Source: Mesorhizobium sp. J428 (GTDB lineage Bacteria; Pseudomonadota; Alphaproteobacteria; Rhizobiales; Rhizobiaceae). Taken from it: a stretch of DNA of 64,000 bases. The stretch covers positions 3,386,001-3,450,000 of the forward strand of contig NZ_JAJOMX010000001.1 of assembly GCF_024699925.1 (NCBI RefSeq). Reading direction: 5' to 3'. Made by a program: the position numbers and the translations under genes. Below are positions 49,508 to 58,564 of this stretch, in pieces (the first letter of the stretch is position 1; the number at the start of each line of letters is the position of its first letter). The notes under the pieces were generated by a model. The model had not been told where the DNA came from. It saw only the letters and a list, made by a program, of their open reading frames with translations, and made no database searches.

Positions 49508-49595
49508 CAGCAGGGTCGTAAGGGGCTAGAACTCCCGGGACCGTGGCGATTCCATCCATAGCCGGATGGGATGCCGCGGGCCTACGGAGCATTGC

Positions 49596-50987
49596 ATGAC
49601 AGAACAGATCGCCCAGCTTCCCGTCGTCCTCGCTCACGCAGAGGCAGGGATCGATGCCTCGCTTCGGCGCCTGTTCGAGCTGATCCGCATCCCGTCGGTC
49701 TCGACCGATCCGGCCTACAAGGCCGATTGCCTGCGCTGCGCCGAGTGGCTGGCGGCCGATCTCGCGGGGATGGGCTTCGAGGCTTCGGTGCGCCAGACCA
49801 CCGGCCATCCGATGGTGGTCGGGCACGATCATTCCGGCGACGGGCCGCATGTGCTGTTCTACGGCCACTACGACGTGCAGCCGGTCGATCCGCTGAACCT
49901 GTGGAATTCAGATCCGTTCGAGCCGGTGCTGGTGCCGCAGCCGAACGGCGACGCGCACATCGTCGGGCGCGGCGCATCCGACGACAAGGGCGCTCTGTTC
50001 ACCTTCCTCGAAGCCTGCCGCGCCTGGAAGGACGTGACGGGCAGCCTGCCGATCCGTGTTTCGGTGCTGCTGGAGGGCGAAGAGGAATCGGGCAGTCCCA
50101 GCCTGCCGGGCTTTCTCGAAAAGGCGGCCGAGGAGTTGAAGGCCGACGTCATGCTCGTCTGCGACACCGACATGTGGGACACCGAGACGCCGGCGATCAC
50201 CACCATGCTGCGCGGCATCGTCAAGGAAGAGTTCTGGGTGCGCTGCGCCGACCGGGACCTGCATTCCGGCATCTACGGCAATGCGGCGCGCAATCCGCTG
50301 CAGGTGATGTCGGAGATCATCGCCAGCCTGCGCCGGCCGGACGGCAGCGTGGCCCTCGAAGGTTTTTATGACGGGGTGAAGGAGCTGCCGGTGGAGCTCG
50401 CCGAGCGCTGGAGGAGCCAGCCCTTCGATGCCGAAAAATTCCTCGGCGACATCGGCCTTTCCATCCCGGCGGGCGAGAAGGGCCGTTCGGTGCTGGAGCA
50501 GGTCTGGTCGCGACCTTCCTTCGAGGTCAGCGGCATTTCGGGCGGCTATGCGGGCGAGGGGTTCAAGGCGGTGATCCCGGCGGAGGCCAATGCAAAAATC
50601 TCGTTCCGGCTGGTCGAGGGGCAGGACCCCGACAAGATCGCCGCCGCCTTCCGCGCCCATGTCAGCGCAATGGTCCCGGCCGACTGCTCCGTCGAGTTCC
50701 GCAACCACGGCACCAGCTCGGCGACCGTCATGCCGGTCGACAGCCCGCTGCTGACGAAGACGCTCGGCGCGCTGGAGGACGAGTGGGGGCGCTCGGCGAT
50801 CGCCGGGACGGGCGGCTCCATCCCCATCGCGACCGTGTTCAAGGACAGGCTTGGCATGGACTCGCTGTTCGTCGGCTTCGCCCGCTTCGACAACCGCATC
50901 CACAGCCCGAACGAGAAATACGACCTGTCGAGCTTCAGGAAGGGCATCCGCTCCTGGATTCGCGTGCTGGCGGCGTTCGCAGAATGA
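49596..50987 (+). CDS. M20 family metallopeptidase (dipeptidase type)
   Basis: 463-aa di-zinc peptidase. The ligands are VLFYGHYDVQPVDP (His/Asp), GRGASDDKGALFTFLEAC (bridging Asp), LLEGEEESGSPSL (catalytic Glu pair) and MLVCDTDMW. A large dimerisation insert occurs (RDLHSGIYGNAARNPLQVM). Length and motifs fit the carnosinase/DapE-like cytosolic dipeptidases. Its stop overlaps the nucleoside hydrolase ATG (ATGA). That coupling to a nucleoside hydrolase suggests a substrate with both amide and glycosidic bonds. Confidence 0.88.
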   Translation: MTEQIAQLPVVLAHAEAGIDASLRRLFELIRIPSVSTDPAYKADCLRCAEWLAADLAGMGFEASVRQTTGHPMVVGHDHSGDGPHVLFYGHYDVQPVDPLNLWNSDPFEPVLVPQPNGDAHIVGRGASDDKGALFTFLEACRAWKDVTGSLPIRVSVLLEGEEESGSPSLPGFLEKAAEELKADVMLVCDTDMWDTETPAITTMLRGIVKEEFWVRCADRDLHSGIYGNAARNPLQVMSEIIASLRRPDGSVALEGFYDGVKELPVELAERWRSQPFDAEKFLGDIGLSIPAGEKGRSVLEQVWSRPSFEVSGISGGYAGEGFKAVIPAEANAKISFRLVEGQDPDKIAAAFRAHVSAMVPADCSVEFRNHGTSSATVMPVDSPLLTKTLGALEDEWGRSAIAGTGGSIPIATVFKDRLGMDSLFVGFARFDNRIHSPNEKYDLSSFRKGIRSWIRVLAAFAE

Positions 50988-51919
50988 CGCGCAAGGTCGT
51001 CATCGACACCGACCCGGGCATAGACGACGCGGTCGCGATCCTGTTCGCACTCGCCTCGCCGACCTTCGAGGTCGTCGGCATCACCACCGTTGCAGGCAAT
51101 ATCAGCATAGGGACCGTGACCCGCAATGCGGGCCGGATCCTGGCCCTGGTCGGGCGGTCCGATATTCCCGTTGTCGAGGGGGCATCGGAGCCGCTGTCGC
51201 GCAAGGGGTTCGACGTTGCAGAAATCCACGGCGACGACGGGCTGGGTGGCGTCGCGTTTCCCGAACCGGCCGCCGCGCCGCTCGAGGGGGCGTCGGAGTG
51301 GCTTGCCGAGGCCCTGCTCGGCAGCCCTGCCGGCAGCATCGACATCCTTGCGCTCGGGCCACTGACCAACATTGCCCGGCTGGTAGAGGACGATCCCGCA
51401 GCCGCCAGACGCATCGGCCGGATCGTCGCCATGGGCGGCGCGGTGGATGAACGGGGCAATATCGGCCCGCGTTCGGAATACAATCTAGCGGCAGACCCCG
51501 AGGCGGCGGACATCGTGCTGCGCGCGGGCCTGCCGCTGGTGCTGATTCCGCTCGACGTGACCCGCAAGGTGCGCGCGGGGCGCGATTACCTTGCGCGGCT
51601 GAGGGCGTCCGACAGCACCCCGGCGCTCGTCTCGGCCGATCTCATCGAGGCCTATTTCCAGTCGGGCAGCGAGAGCCGGCCGCTGCACGATCCCTGCGTG
51701 ATGCTCTATGCGGAACGGCCGGGCCTGTTCGGGGTGGAGAAGATCGCGCTGTCGCTCGACCTCGGCGACGGGCCGGACGCCGGCGCGCTGCTGCGGGATG
51801 TGGACGGTGGCGTGGCGGTCGAGGTCGCGATGCGGGTCGATGCGGCCGGGGCGCTGGAGCTGCTGGCGAGCGGTCTCGCGGGGTGGACTAGGCGGAGGGG
51901 CGTCACGGCAGGTCTGTGA
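50984..51919 (+). CDS. Nucleoside hydrolase (IUNH family)
   Basis: 311-aa calcium-dependent N-ribohydrolase that splits nucleosides into base and ribose. The Asp-rich signature VVIDTDPGIDDAVAILFAL begins the protein. AMGGAVDERGNIGPRSEYNLAADPEAA provides the family's Asn/Asp ligand loop and LHDPCVMLY the late Asp. Coupled to the M20 gene. Base preference cannot be told. Confidence 0.93.
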   Translation: MTRKVVIDTDPGIDDAVAILFALASPTFEVVGITTVAGNISIGTVTRNAGRILALVGRSDIPVVEGASEPLSRKGFDVAEIHGDDGLGGVAFPEPAAAPLEGASEWLAEALLGSPAGSIDILALGPLTNIARLVEDDPAAARRIGRIVAMGGAVDERGNIGPRSEYNLAADPEAADIVLRAGLPLVLIPLDVTRKVRAGRDYLARLRASDSTPALVSADLIEAYFQSGSESRPLHDPCVMLYAERPGLFGVEKIALSLDLGDGPDAGALLRDVDGGVAVEVAMRVDAAGALELLASGLAGWTRRRGVTAGL

Positions 51920-51965
51920 CGCGTCGTCGTCCGGCCCTCGGCTATGGCCTCGGGCGTTCGCACCT

Positions 51966-51990
51966 TTGAAAGGTCCACTGGACCTTTCAA
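51966..51990 (+). terminator. Perfect hairpin after the nucleoside hydrolase
   Basis: TTGAAAGGTCC-ACT-GGACCTTTCAA is a perfect 11-bp stem, 47 bp after the stop. The T-run is absent downstream but the stem foot is A/T-rich, so it may work in either direction between the convergent genes. Confidence 0.5.
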
Positions 51991-52014
51991 TTCGCCTGCG
52001 GCGAAACGGGTGCT

Positions 52015-52159
52015 CACCCCCTCACCGTCTCGGGCTTCGCCCGATCCACCTCTCCCCCATTTCATGGGGGCGAGGAGTGACGCCAATCGCCGACGCTGCA
52101 CCTCCTCGCCCCCACGCAGTGGGGGAGAGGTGGCACGCGAAGCGTGACGGTGAGGGGGC
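52015..52159. repeat. Paired-palindrome intergenic element, type D (copy 1)
   Basis: Left arm CCCCCTCACCGTCTCGGGCT, then CCACCTCTCCCCCATTTCATGGGGG; right arm CTCCTCGCCCCCACGCAGTGGGGGAGAGG, then CACGCGAAGCGTGACGGTGAGGGGG. Nearly the same unit occurs at 58565-58707, so this is a dispersed repeat family. It fills the gap between convergent genes. Confidence 0.85.
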
Positions 52160-52180
52160 TTCGTAAAGGGCCGACCGACG

Positions 52181-53353
52181 TCAGCCGCCGAGTTCCTGTT
52201 CGACCAGCCTCGTCCAGAACGCCACGCCGGGCAGGATCGCGTCGTCGTTGAAGTCGTAGCGCGTGTTGTGGTGCAGGGCGCCGTCTTCCGCCGGGCCGTT
52301 GCCGAGCCAGACATAGGCGCCGGGCACGCGGCTGGAGAAGATGGCGAAATCGTCGCCGGCAGTGGACGGCGGGAACGCGGTCATCACGCTCGCCGCGCCG
52401 AGGGCGGCCTGCGCGGCCTCCGTCGCCCGGCGCGTCGCGTCGGACTCGTTGATCACCGGCGGCATCTGCCGGATGAAGCGGTAGTCGGCCTCGATGCCGT
52501 TGGCGCTGGCGATGCCCGCCGCGACCCGGCCGATCTCGGCCTCCACCCGGTCGCGGGTCGCATGCGAATAGGTGCGCGCCGTGCCGCCGATGCGAATCTC
52601 GTCCGGGATGACGTTCAGCGCCTTGAAGTCGCCGGCGGCGAGCGCGCAGGCGCTGACCACGGCGGTGTCGATCGGGTCGGTCCCGCGCGAGACGATCGTC
52701 TGCAGCGAGGAGAGGAACTGGCCGGCGGCCACGATCGGGTCACGGCCAAGATGCGGTTTGCCGCCATGGGTGCCGACGCCGCGGAAGGTGACGTGCCAGT
52801 GGTCGGACGAGGCGAGCTGCGGCCCTTCGACCACCGCCATCTGCCCGACCGGGATGCCCGGCATGTTGTGCAGGCCGTAGAAGCGGTCGATGCGGAAGCG
52901 GTCGAACAGGCCGTCCTCGACCATCGCCTTCGCGCCGCCGCGGCCTTCCTCGGCCGGCTGAAAGACGAAATGCACCGTGCCGGCGAGGTCCTTGCGCTTC
53001 GCCAGCGCCCGGGCGGCGCCGAGCAGCATGACGGTGTGCCCGTCATGGCCGCAGCCATGCATCTTGCCGGGGACTGTCGAGCGCCAGGGTCGATCTGCCG
53101 CCTCAGGCATGGCGAGCGCGTCCATGTCGGCGCGGAGCGCGATCGCCGGGCCATCGGTCTCGCCGCGAAGCGTGGCGACGATGCCGGTCTTGCCGAGGCC
53201 GGCTTCGATCTCCAGCCCGCAGCCGGTCAGGAATTCGCGCACGATGGCGCTTGTCCGCTCTTCCTCGAAGCCGAGTTCGGGGTGGGCGTGCAGGTCGCGC
53301 CGTAGCGCCACTAGGGCTGCGAGGTCGTCGGGGGCGAGGATCGTATCATTCAT
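52181..53353 (-). CDS. M20 family amidohydrolase (aminoacylase/hippurate hydrolase type)
   Basis: 390 aa. Family marks: RRDLHAHPELGFEE, IALRADMDALAMPE, MHGCGHDGHTVMLLGAA (metal His/Cys), FVFQPAEEGRGGAKAM (catalytic Glu pair), FYGLHNMPGIPVGQMAV and the later His in FRGVGTHGGKPHLGRDP. These enzymes cleave N-acyl amino acids (IAA-amino acids, hippurate, N-acetyl amino acids). The start is MNDTILAP at 53353. It shares a 73-bp divergent gap with the phosphoribosyltransferase gene. Confidence 0.9.
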   Translation of the reverse strand: MNDTILAPDDLAALVALRRDLHAHPELGFEEERTSAIVREFLTGCGLEIEAGLGKTGIVATLRGETDGPAIALRADMDALAMPEAADRPWRSTVPGKMHGCGHDGHTVMLLGAARALAKRKDLAGTVHFVFQPAEEGRGGAKAMVEDGLFDRFRIDRFYGLHNMPGIPVGQMAVVEGPQLASSDHWHVTFRGVGTHGGKPHLGRDPIVAAGQFLSSLQTIVSRGTDPIDTAVVSACALAAGDFKALNVIPDEIRIGGTARTYSHATRDRVEAEIGRVAAGIASANGIEADYRFIRQMPPVINESDATRRATEAAQAALGAASVMTAFPPSTAGDDFAIFSSRVPGAYVWLGNGPAEDGALHHNTRYDFNDDAILPGVAFWTRLVEQELGG

Positions 53354-53426
53354 GGCTGGACTCATCCTTCGCCGGGCGGGAGAAAGCAACCGTCTGGATT
53401 CGGAGTCCCCCCAGGTGGCGCGGTCG

Positions 53427-54116
53427 ATGTCTTACGAACCTCACGATTTCTGGCAGGAGATCCGCCCAGCGGGCGGTTTCTCGCACGAGGCGCGCGGCGG
53501 GCTTTCGCATCTGTTTGCGGCGAGCCTGCCGGACGGGCGCGAGATCGCGCTGCCGATCCGCGTGCTGCCCTCGGGCGACCGTGCCGTCGCCTCGCTGATC
53601 ATCAACCAGGCGAGCTTCGCCGTGGAGGATGCGCTGGCCGAGGCGATGGCCGGCGAGGCGCGGGCCTTCGCGCCGGAGGTCGTGGTGGGCGTGCCGACGC
53701 TCGGCCTGCCGCTCGCCGCCAATGTCGCGCGCCGCCTCGGCCATCCCCGCATGGTGGCGCTCGGGACGTCGCGAAAATTCTGGTACGACGATGGCCTGTC
53801 GGAACCGCTGCGCTCGATCACCAGTCCGGGCGAAGGCAAGCGGATCTATCTCGACCCGCGCATGCTGCCGCTGCTGAGCGGGCGGGCGTTCGTGCTCGTC
53901 GACGACGTGGTGAGCACCGGCACTTCGATCCTCGCGGTGCTGCGCATGCTGGGGAAGGCGGGGCTGCGCCCGCAGGCCATCGTCGTCGCGATGCGGCAGG
54001 GAAACGCCTGGCAAGAGGCGCTCGCGGCGTCGCCCTTCGCAGACGTTCCCGTGCGCTCGGCAATCGCCACTCCGCTCCTGTCGCCTGGTATCGACGGAAT
54101 GTGGCACCCGTTGTGA
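53427..54116 (+). CDS. Type I phosphoribosyltransferase
   Basis: 229-aa PRTase. The PRPP loop is FVLVDDVVSTGTSILAVLRML, and EVVVGVPTLGLPLAANVARRLG with an earlier hood region precedes it. The closest relations are adenine/orotate-type transferases, but it is not a standard Apt or PyrE by length and start. It would return a free base to a nucleotide using PRPP, which is consistent with salvage next to a nucleoside hydrolase. The start is MSYEPHDF (53427). A hairpin follows at 54126-54159. Confidence 0.85.
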   Translation: MSYEPHDFWQEIRPAGGFSHEARGGLSHLFAASLPDGREIALPIRVLPSGDRAVASLIINQASFAVEDALAEAMAGEARAFAPEVVVGVPTLGLPLAANVARRLGHPRMVALGTSRKFWYDDGLSEPLRSITSPGEGKRIYLDPRMLPLLSGRAFVLVDDVVSTGTSILAVLRMLGKAGLRPQAIVVAMRQGNAWQEALAASPFADVPVRSAIATPLLSPGIDGMWHPL

Positions 54117-54125
54117 TCGGATCGC

Positions 54126-54159
54126 GGCTTGTGTTGCCGCGCGGCCTGCGGCACAAGCC
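54126..54159 (+). terminator. Terminator-like hairpin after the phosphoribosyltransferase
   Basis: GGCTTGTG and CACAAGCC (8 bp) enclose a further GC stem across 54134-54151. No T-run is seen, so it is at best a weak stop. Confidence 0.35.
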
Positions 54160-54189
54160 GGGCCTGTCCATCCTTTCGGGACCAGAGCC

Positions 54190-54939
54190 ATGACCATCCA
54201 GCCCGACCAGCGCCTCCTGCGGCTTTCCGGCGCCCTCAATGTCCGCGACCTCGGCGGCTATGCGACGGCCGGCGGCGGCTCGACCCAGTGGGGCAGGGTG
54301 CTGCGCGCGGCGAGCCTGCACAGGCTGGAGGCCGCCGAGCTGGAGGCCCTCGCCGGGCGCGGCCTCGCGACCGTGATCGACCTGCGCCGCGCCGGCGAAC
54401 TGCACGAGGCGCCGAACCCGTTCTCGCGCCACGGCGGCGTCGCCTATCACCATGTCTCGCTGTTCGACCGGCTGGCGCCGCTGGAGCTGGTCGGCTCAAG
54501 CGACAACATCCTGCTCGACCTCTACAAGATCGCCTTGCGCGAGCGCGGGCCCGAATTCGCACAGGTGCTCAACCTGATCGCCGACGCGCCCGACGGCGCC
54601 GTGCTCTTCCACTGCACCGCCGGCAAGGACCGGACGGGGCTGATCGCGGCGATCCTGCTGCTGGTCGCCGGCGTCGACCGCGACCAGATCCTGGAAGACT
54701 ATGCGATGACCGGGCCGCTGATCGCGCCGATGCTGGAGGAACTGGTCGAGCATGCGCGGGCGAAGGGGCTGAACGTCGACGGCTTCCGGCAACTGCTGGC
54801 CTGCGAGCCAGCGACGATGGAAGGCGCGCTCGTCGAACTCGACACGGCGCATGGCGGCGTCGAAGCCTATCTCGCCGCGATCGGCCTTCCGGACAGGACG
54901 GTCGAACGGCTGCATGACCGGCTGACGCTGCCGGCCTGA
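54190..54939 (+). CDS. Tyrosine-protein phosphatase-like (Y_phosphatase3 family)
   Basis: 249 aa. The phosphate-binding loop is FHCTAGKDRTGLIAAILL, a Cys-x5-Arg active site of the HCTAGKDRTG type. The N-terminus (LSGALNVRDLGGYATAGG) and FDLRR-type turn (VIDLRRAGELHEAPNPF) identify this Tyr-phosphatase subfamily, whose bacterial members act on phosphoproteins or phosphoinositides. It is convergent with the hybrid kinase gene, 8 bp between stops. Confidence 0.9.
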   Translation: MTIQPDQRLLRLSGALNVRDLGGYATAGGGSTQWGRVLRAASLHRLEAAELEALAGRGLATVIDLRRAGELHEAPNPFSRHGGVAYHHVSLFDRLAPLELVGSSDNILLDLYKIALRERGPEFAQVLNLIADAPDGAVLFHCTAGKDRTGLIAAILLLVAGVDRDQILEDYAMTGPLIAPMLEELVEHARAKGLNVDGFRQLLACEPATMEGALVELDTAHGGVEAYLAAIGLPDRTVERLHDRLTLPA

Positions 54940-54946
54940 CGACAAG

Positions 54947-56557
54947 TCAGCCGTTTCGCATCCGCTTCAGCGCCTGTTCCGCCAGCAGGGCGGACAGGTG
55001 ACGGAGTAGGTCGTCGGGCACGAAAGGCTTTTCCATGACGGGGCGCCCGCTCGTCGCGAGGAAGCGGCCCGCGTTCGGGCCGAGCGAATCCCCGGTCATG
55101 AACAGCATGCTCTCTGCCAGCGCCGGACGATTGTCCCGCAGCCATTCGAAGAGCGCGCTGCCGTCCATCTCCGGCATACGCAGGTCCGAGACGACGATGT
55201 CGAACCCGTCGCCCGCGGCTTCGATCCTGGCGCGCGCCTCGCTGCCGTTCGACGCGGTCTCGCAGTCGATGCCCGCCCGCTCGAGGATTTCGGCGACCAG
55301 TTCCGCGATCTCGGCTTCGTCGTCGACGATGATCGCTCTCAGCCGCGGCGGCATCGGGGCGGCGGCGGGGCGCGCTTCGTCCGGTGTCGCGCCGGTCGAT
55401 GCCGAGGCGTCGACGGGCAGGCGAAGTTCGAAATGCGCGCCCGCAGCGCTTTCCAGCAGGGTGAGCGACCCGCCCTGCGCCAGCGCCAGGTTGCGCGAGA
55501 TCGGCAGACCGATCCCGGTGCCGGCCCCTTCCGGCTTGGTGGTGAAGAAGGCGTCGAAGATGCGTTCGCGGTTCTCGGCGCGGATGCCGGGGCCGTTGTC
55601 GGCGACGACGACGGAGAGCATGTCGCCGTCCCGCCTGGCGGTGACCAGCACCCGGCGCTCGCCGCCCATCTGTTCGAGCGCCTGCGTCGCGTTGACCAGC
55701 AGGTTGACGATCACGTTCTGGACCTGGTCCGGATCGGCAAAGACCGGCGGCAGGCCGCTTTCGATGTCGCGATCCAGGACGACGCCGTTGGACCGGATAC
55801 CGTAGAGAACCAGCTCGATCGAGCCTTCGACGAGTGGCGCGATCTCGATCGCCCGTTTTTCCGGCTTCCGCTGCCGCGCGATGGCGAGAAACGTGCGGAT
55901 GATCCGGGCGCATCGCTGCGCAGCGGTCTCGATCCGCGCGGCCCGATCGGCTGAGGAGGGCCGCGGCCCGCCGGCCTGCAGCTCCTCGCGAAGGATGCCG
56001 GACTGGCCGACCACGATCGACAGCGGATTGTTCAGCTCGTGCGCGATGCCGGCCAGAAGCGAGCCGATCGCCGACAGCTTCTCGCTCTGGTGCAGCGCGT
56101 CGCGCTGTCGCTCGATCTCGGCCGCCGCCGCTCTTGATGCGGAAAGGTCGCGCAGATTCGCCGTAAACAGACGGCCGCTGGCGAGGTTGACCTCGGTGAT
56201 CGCCAGTTCCACCGGAATGATGCTGCCGTCCTTGCGTCTGGCGTCCATTTCGACGCGGCGACCGAGCACATGCGGGGTGTTCGTGGCGCGATAGCGCGCC
56301 ATGCCGTTGTCATGCGCGGCCTTGAGGTGATCCGGGACGATGAGGTGCGATATTTCGCGACCGACCGCTTCCGCCTTCGAATAGCCGAACGTCGCCTCGG
56401 CGGCAGGATTGATCGAGACGACCACGCCCTTCTCGTCCACCACGACGACGGAATCGAGCGCGGATTCGATCACCGCCGCGTAGACCCGCGCGTGCTCCTC
56501 ATGCGTGTTGAGTTGCCGGGTCGTGGTGTCTGCGGCGTCGCCGGCGGGGATGGTCAT
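54947..56557 (-). CDS. PAS-containing hybrid histidine kinase with C-terminal receiver
   Basis: 536-aa soluble sensor. A PAS domain (ALDSVVVVDEKGVVVSINPAAEATFGY) with a PAC tail (SGRLFTANLRDLSASR) comes first. The HisKA His is in AGIAHELNNPLSIVVG. HATPase follows: NLLVNATQALEQMG, DNGPGIR, GTGIGLPISRN. The receiver has IVDDEAEIAEL and phosphoacceptor Asp in IVVSDLRMPEMDG. The AHELNNPL box and order resemble NtrB/FixL-class kinases. No separate regulator gene adjoins it. The start is MTIPAGDAAD at 56557. Confidence 0.88.
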   Translation of the reverse strand: MTIPAGDAADTTTRQLNTHEEHARVYAAVIESALDSVVVVDEKGVVVSINPAAEATFGYSKAEAVGREISHLIVPDHLKAAHDNGMARYRATNTPHVLGRRVEMDARRKDGSIIPVELAITEVNLASGRLFTANLRDLSASRAAAAEIERQRDALHQSEKLSAIGSLLAGIAHELNNPLSIVVGQSGILREELQAGGPRPSSADRAARIETAAQRCARIIRTFLAIARQRKPEKRAIEIAPLVEGSIELVLYGIRSNGVVLDRDIESGLPPVFADPDQVQNVIVNLLVNATQALEQMGGERRVLVTARRDGDMLSVVVADNGPGIRAENRERIFDAFFTTKPEGAGTGIGLPISRNLALAQGGSLTLLESAAGAHFELRLPVDASASTGATPDEARPAAAPMPPRLRAIIVDDEAEIAELVAEILERAGIDCETASNGSEARARIEAAGDGFDIVVSDLRMPEMDGSALFEWLRDNRPALAESMLFMTGDSLGPNAGRFLATSGRPVMEKPFVPDDLLRHLSALLAEQALKRMRNG

Positions 56558-56687
56558 GCGGAAGGGCGCTTCGGAACCTGGTTCGTGCACGCACCCCACG
56601 CCGGTTCGACATTCATCGGCCGGCGCGGGTCGCTCCGATCATCTTTCCGACGCGGGTTGCCCTTATGTCAACTGTCCGACAACCGCC

Positions 56688-57083
56688 TCAGATGATCGCC
56701 GCGAAGCTGGGCTGGTTCGGGCAGAACTCGGCGGCGTGTCCCCGGGCGGTGCCGTTGTCCAGTTCGCGCCGGCAGCGGCCCTTGTCGCCGCATTTCGAGC
56801 AGGAGACCGCGACATCGCGGAAGAAGGCGGGCGCCTCGCGCTCGAGCCTTGCGGCGTCTATGCCGTAGGCCTGCATCATCCGGAGCATCAGGCGGTCGGC
56901 GCCGACGCCCTTGCCGACGATGTCGCGGAAGTCGGCGACGTCCATTCCGGCGTCGCGCGCAAGCTCGGCAACGACCGACGGATCGCATTCGTCAAGCTCG
57001 GCGAGTGCCGCGCGGGCGGAGCGGAAGTCCTGCCACTTCTCCGCCACCCTGTGGAACACCTCGCGTGCGCTGGAAGCGGTCAT
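56688..57083 (-). CDS. Cysteine-containing DUF6455-like protein
   Basis: 131 aa. The first half holds the ELARDAGMDVADFRDIVGKG stretch. The C-terminus has CSKCGDKGRCRRELDNGTARGHAAEFCPNQ, with four Cys that may bind a metal or FeS cluster. The DUF6455 call rests on this pattern from memory. ATG 57083 has an ideal GGAGGAAACG ribosome site. A perfect FNR box is centred 70 bp upstream, in a class II position relative to a TAGCGT -10 (57118-57123), so expression is probably induced by low oxygen. Confidence 0.75.
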   Translation of the reverse strand: MTASSAREVFHRVAEKWQDFRSARAALAELDECDPSVVAELARDAGMDVADFRDIVGKGVGADRLMLRMMQAYGIDAARLEREAPAFFRDVAVSCSKCGDKGRCRRELDNGTARGHAAEFCPNQPSFAAII

Positions 57084-57143
57084 CGTTTCCTCCTTCGATC
57101 CCAGTCGATTTGAGGCGACGCTAGCAGCAGCCCGGCCGCGCCG

Positions 57144-57161
57144 GGTTGATCTCGATCAACC
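57144..57161. promoter_or_regulatory. FNR/FixK box in the divergent DUF6455/SAF-oxidoreductase promoter
   Basis: GGTTGAT-CTCG-ATCAACC: a perfect inverted repeat containing the full TTGAT-N4-ATCAA consensus (57146-57159), centred at 57152.5. On the minus side the centre is at about -41.5 from a predicted start near 57111. On the plus side a TTGACA (57169-57174) with TCTACC (57191-57196) would start near 57203. Confidence 0.75.
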
Positions 57162-57220
57162 GCCGGCGTTGACATTGCACCACCGGCAATTCTACCAGCG
57201 GCGCCAGAAGTGAACGGAAC

Positions 57221-58534
57221 ATGCCGATGACGAATGTCGCACTCACGGGCCTCGCGCGCGAGCTCGCCAGCCGCGCCGACGAGGGCAGGCCGGTGCGCAT
57301 CGGTGTCATCGGCTCCGGCGAGATGGGCACCGACCTCGTCACGCAATGCATGCTGATGAAGGGCGTCGAGCTCTCGGCCATGGCTACGCGCCGGCCGCAT
57401 ACGGCAAAGCACGCGATCGAACTCGCTTATGGCGAGACGTCGAAGTTCGCCGAGGCCGAGGGTCAGGGCCGCGTCACCGCCGCGATCGAACAGGGCCGCA
57501 TCGCCGTCACCTCGATCGAGACGATGGTGACCAATCCGCTGATCGACGTGGTGGTGGACGCGACCGGCAAGCCGGGTGTCGCCGCCGACTTCAACCTCCT
57601 TGCCATGGAGCATGGCAAGCACCTGGTGATGATGAACGTCGAGGCGGATGTCACCATCGGCGTCTACCTCAAGAAGCAGGCCGAGCGGCTGGGCGTGGTC
57701 TACACGGTCGGCGCGGGCGACGAGCCGTCGTCCTGCATGGAGCTGATCGAGTTTGCGTCGGCGCTCGGCTACACGATCGTGTCGGCCGGCAAGGGCAAGA
57801 ACAATCCGCTGAACCACGATGCGGTGCCCGACGATTACCGCGAGGAGGCGGAACGGCGCAACATGAACCCGCGCATGCTGGTCGAGTTCGTCGACGGCTC
57901 CAAGACGATGGTGGAAATGTGCGCCATCGCCAACGCCACCGGGCTGGTGCCGGACGTTCCGGGCATGCACGGGCCGAAGGCCGGGCGCGACGAACTGGCG
58001 AAGATCCTCATCCCGCGCGAGGACGGCGGGGTTCTGTCGCGGAAGGGCGTGGTCGACTACACGATCGGCAAGGGTGTGGCGCCCGGCGTGTTCGTGGTGG
58101 TGGAGGCGACGCATCCGCGCATCATCGAGCGCATGGACGACCTGCATGTCGGCACCGGGCCGTATTATTCGTTCCACCGGCCCTACCACCTCACCTCGCT
58201 CGAAGTGCCGCTGACCTGCGCGCGCACGGTCCTGTTCGGCAAGCCGGACATGGTGCCGCTCGACAGGCCGGTCGCTGAGGTCTGCGCTGTGGCCAAGCGC
58301 GACCTGAAGCCGGGTGAACGGCTCGATTCGATCGGCGAGACGATGTACCGGTCGTGGACGATGACGGTTCCGGACGCGCGGGCGGCGCTGGCGATACCGT
58401 GCGGCCTGCTGGAGGGCGGCAAGGTCACGGCGCCGGTGCGCAAGGGCGAGTTGCTGACCACTGCCAATGCGGAGCCGGACCGCACGACGAAGCTCTACGC
58501 GATGCGGCAGAAGCAGGAAGCGATGATCGGGTAG
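57221..58534 (+). CDS. NAD(P)-binding homoserine dehydrogenase-like protein with SAF domain
   Basis: 437 aa. A Rossmann start (RIGVIGSGEMGTDLVTQCMLMKG) precedes a catalytic region with the DVVVDATGKPGVAADF, MMNVEADVTIG, YTVGAGDEPSSCMELIEFA and GKGKNNPLNHDA stretches. A C-terminal SAF-like beta-clip follows (LKPGERLDSIG and later GGKVTAPVRKGELLT). The family is a homoserine-dehydrogenase-like group used in several carbohydrate-acid or polyol pathways; the substrate is unknown. The FNR-box promoter lies immediately upstream. ATG 57227 is an alternative start. Confidence 0.8.
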   Translation: MPMTNVALTGLARELASRADEGRPVRIGVIGSGEMGTDLVTQCMLMKGVELSAMATRRPHTAKHAIELAYGETSKFAEAEGQGRVTAAIEQGRIAVTSIETMVTNPLIDVVVDATGKPGVAADFNLLAMEHGKHLVMMNVEADVTIGVYLKKQAERLGVVYTVGAGDEPSSCMELIEFASALGYTIVSAGKGKNNPLNHDAVPDDYREEAERRNMNPRMLVEFVDGSKTMVEMCAIANATGLVPDVPGMHGPKAGRDELAKILIPREDGGVLSRKGVVDYTIGKGVAPGVFVVVEATHPRIIERMDDLHVGTGPYYSFHRPYHLTSLEVPLTCARTVLFGKPDMVPLDRPVAEVCAVAKRDLKPGERLDSIGETMYRSWTMTVPDARAALAIPCGLLEGGKVTAPVRKGELLTTANAEPDRTTKLYAMRQKQEAMIG

Positions 58535-58564
58535 GGCTGCGCGGGGCTGCCGGCGCTTTACGAG

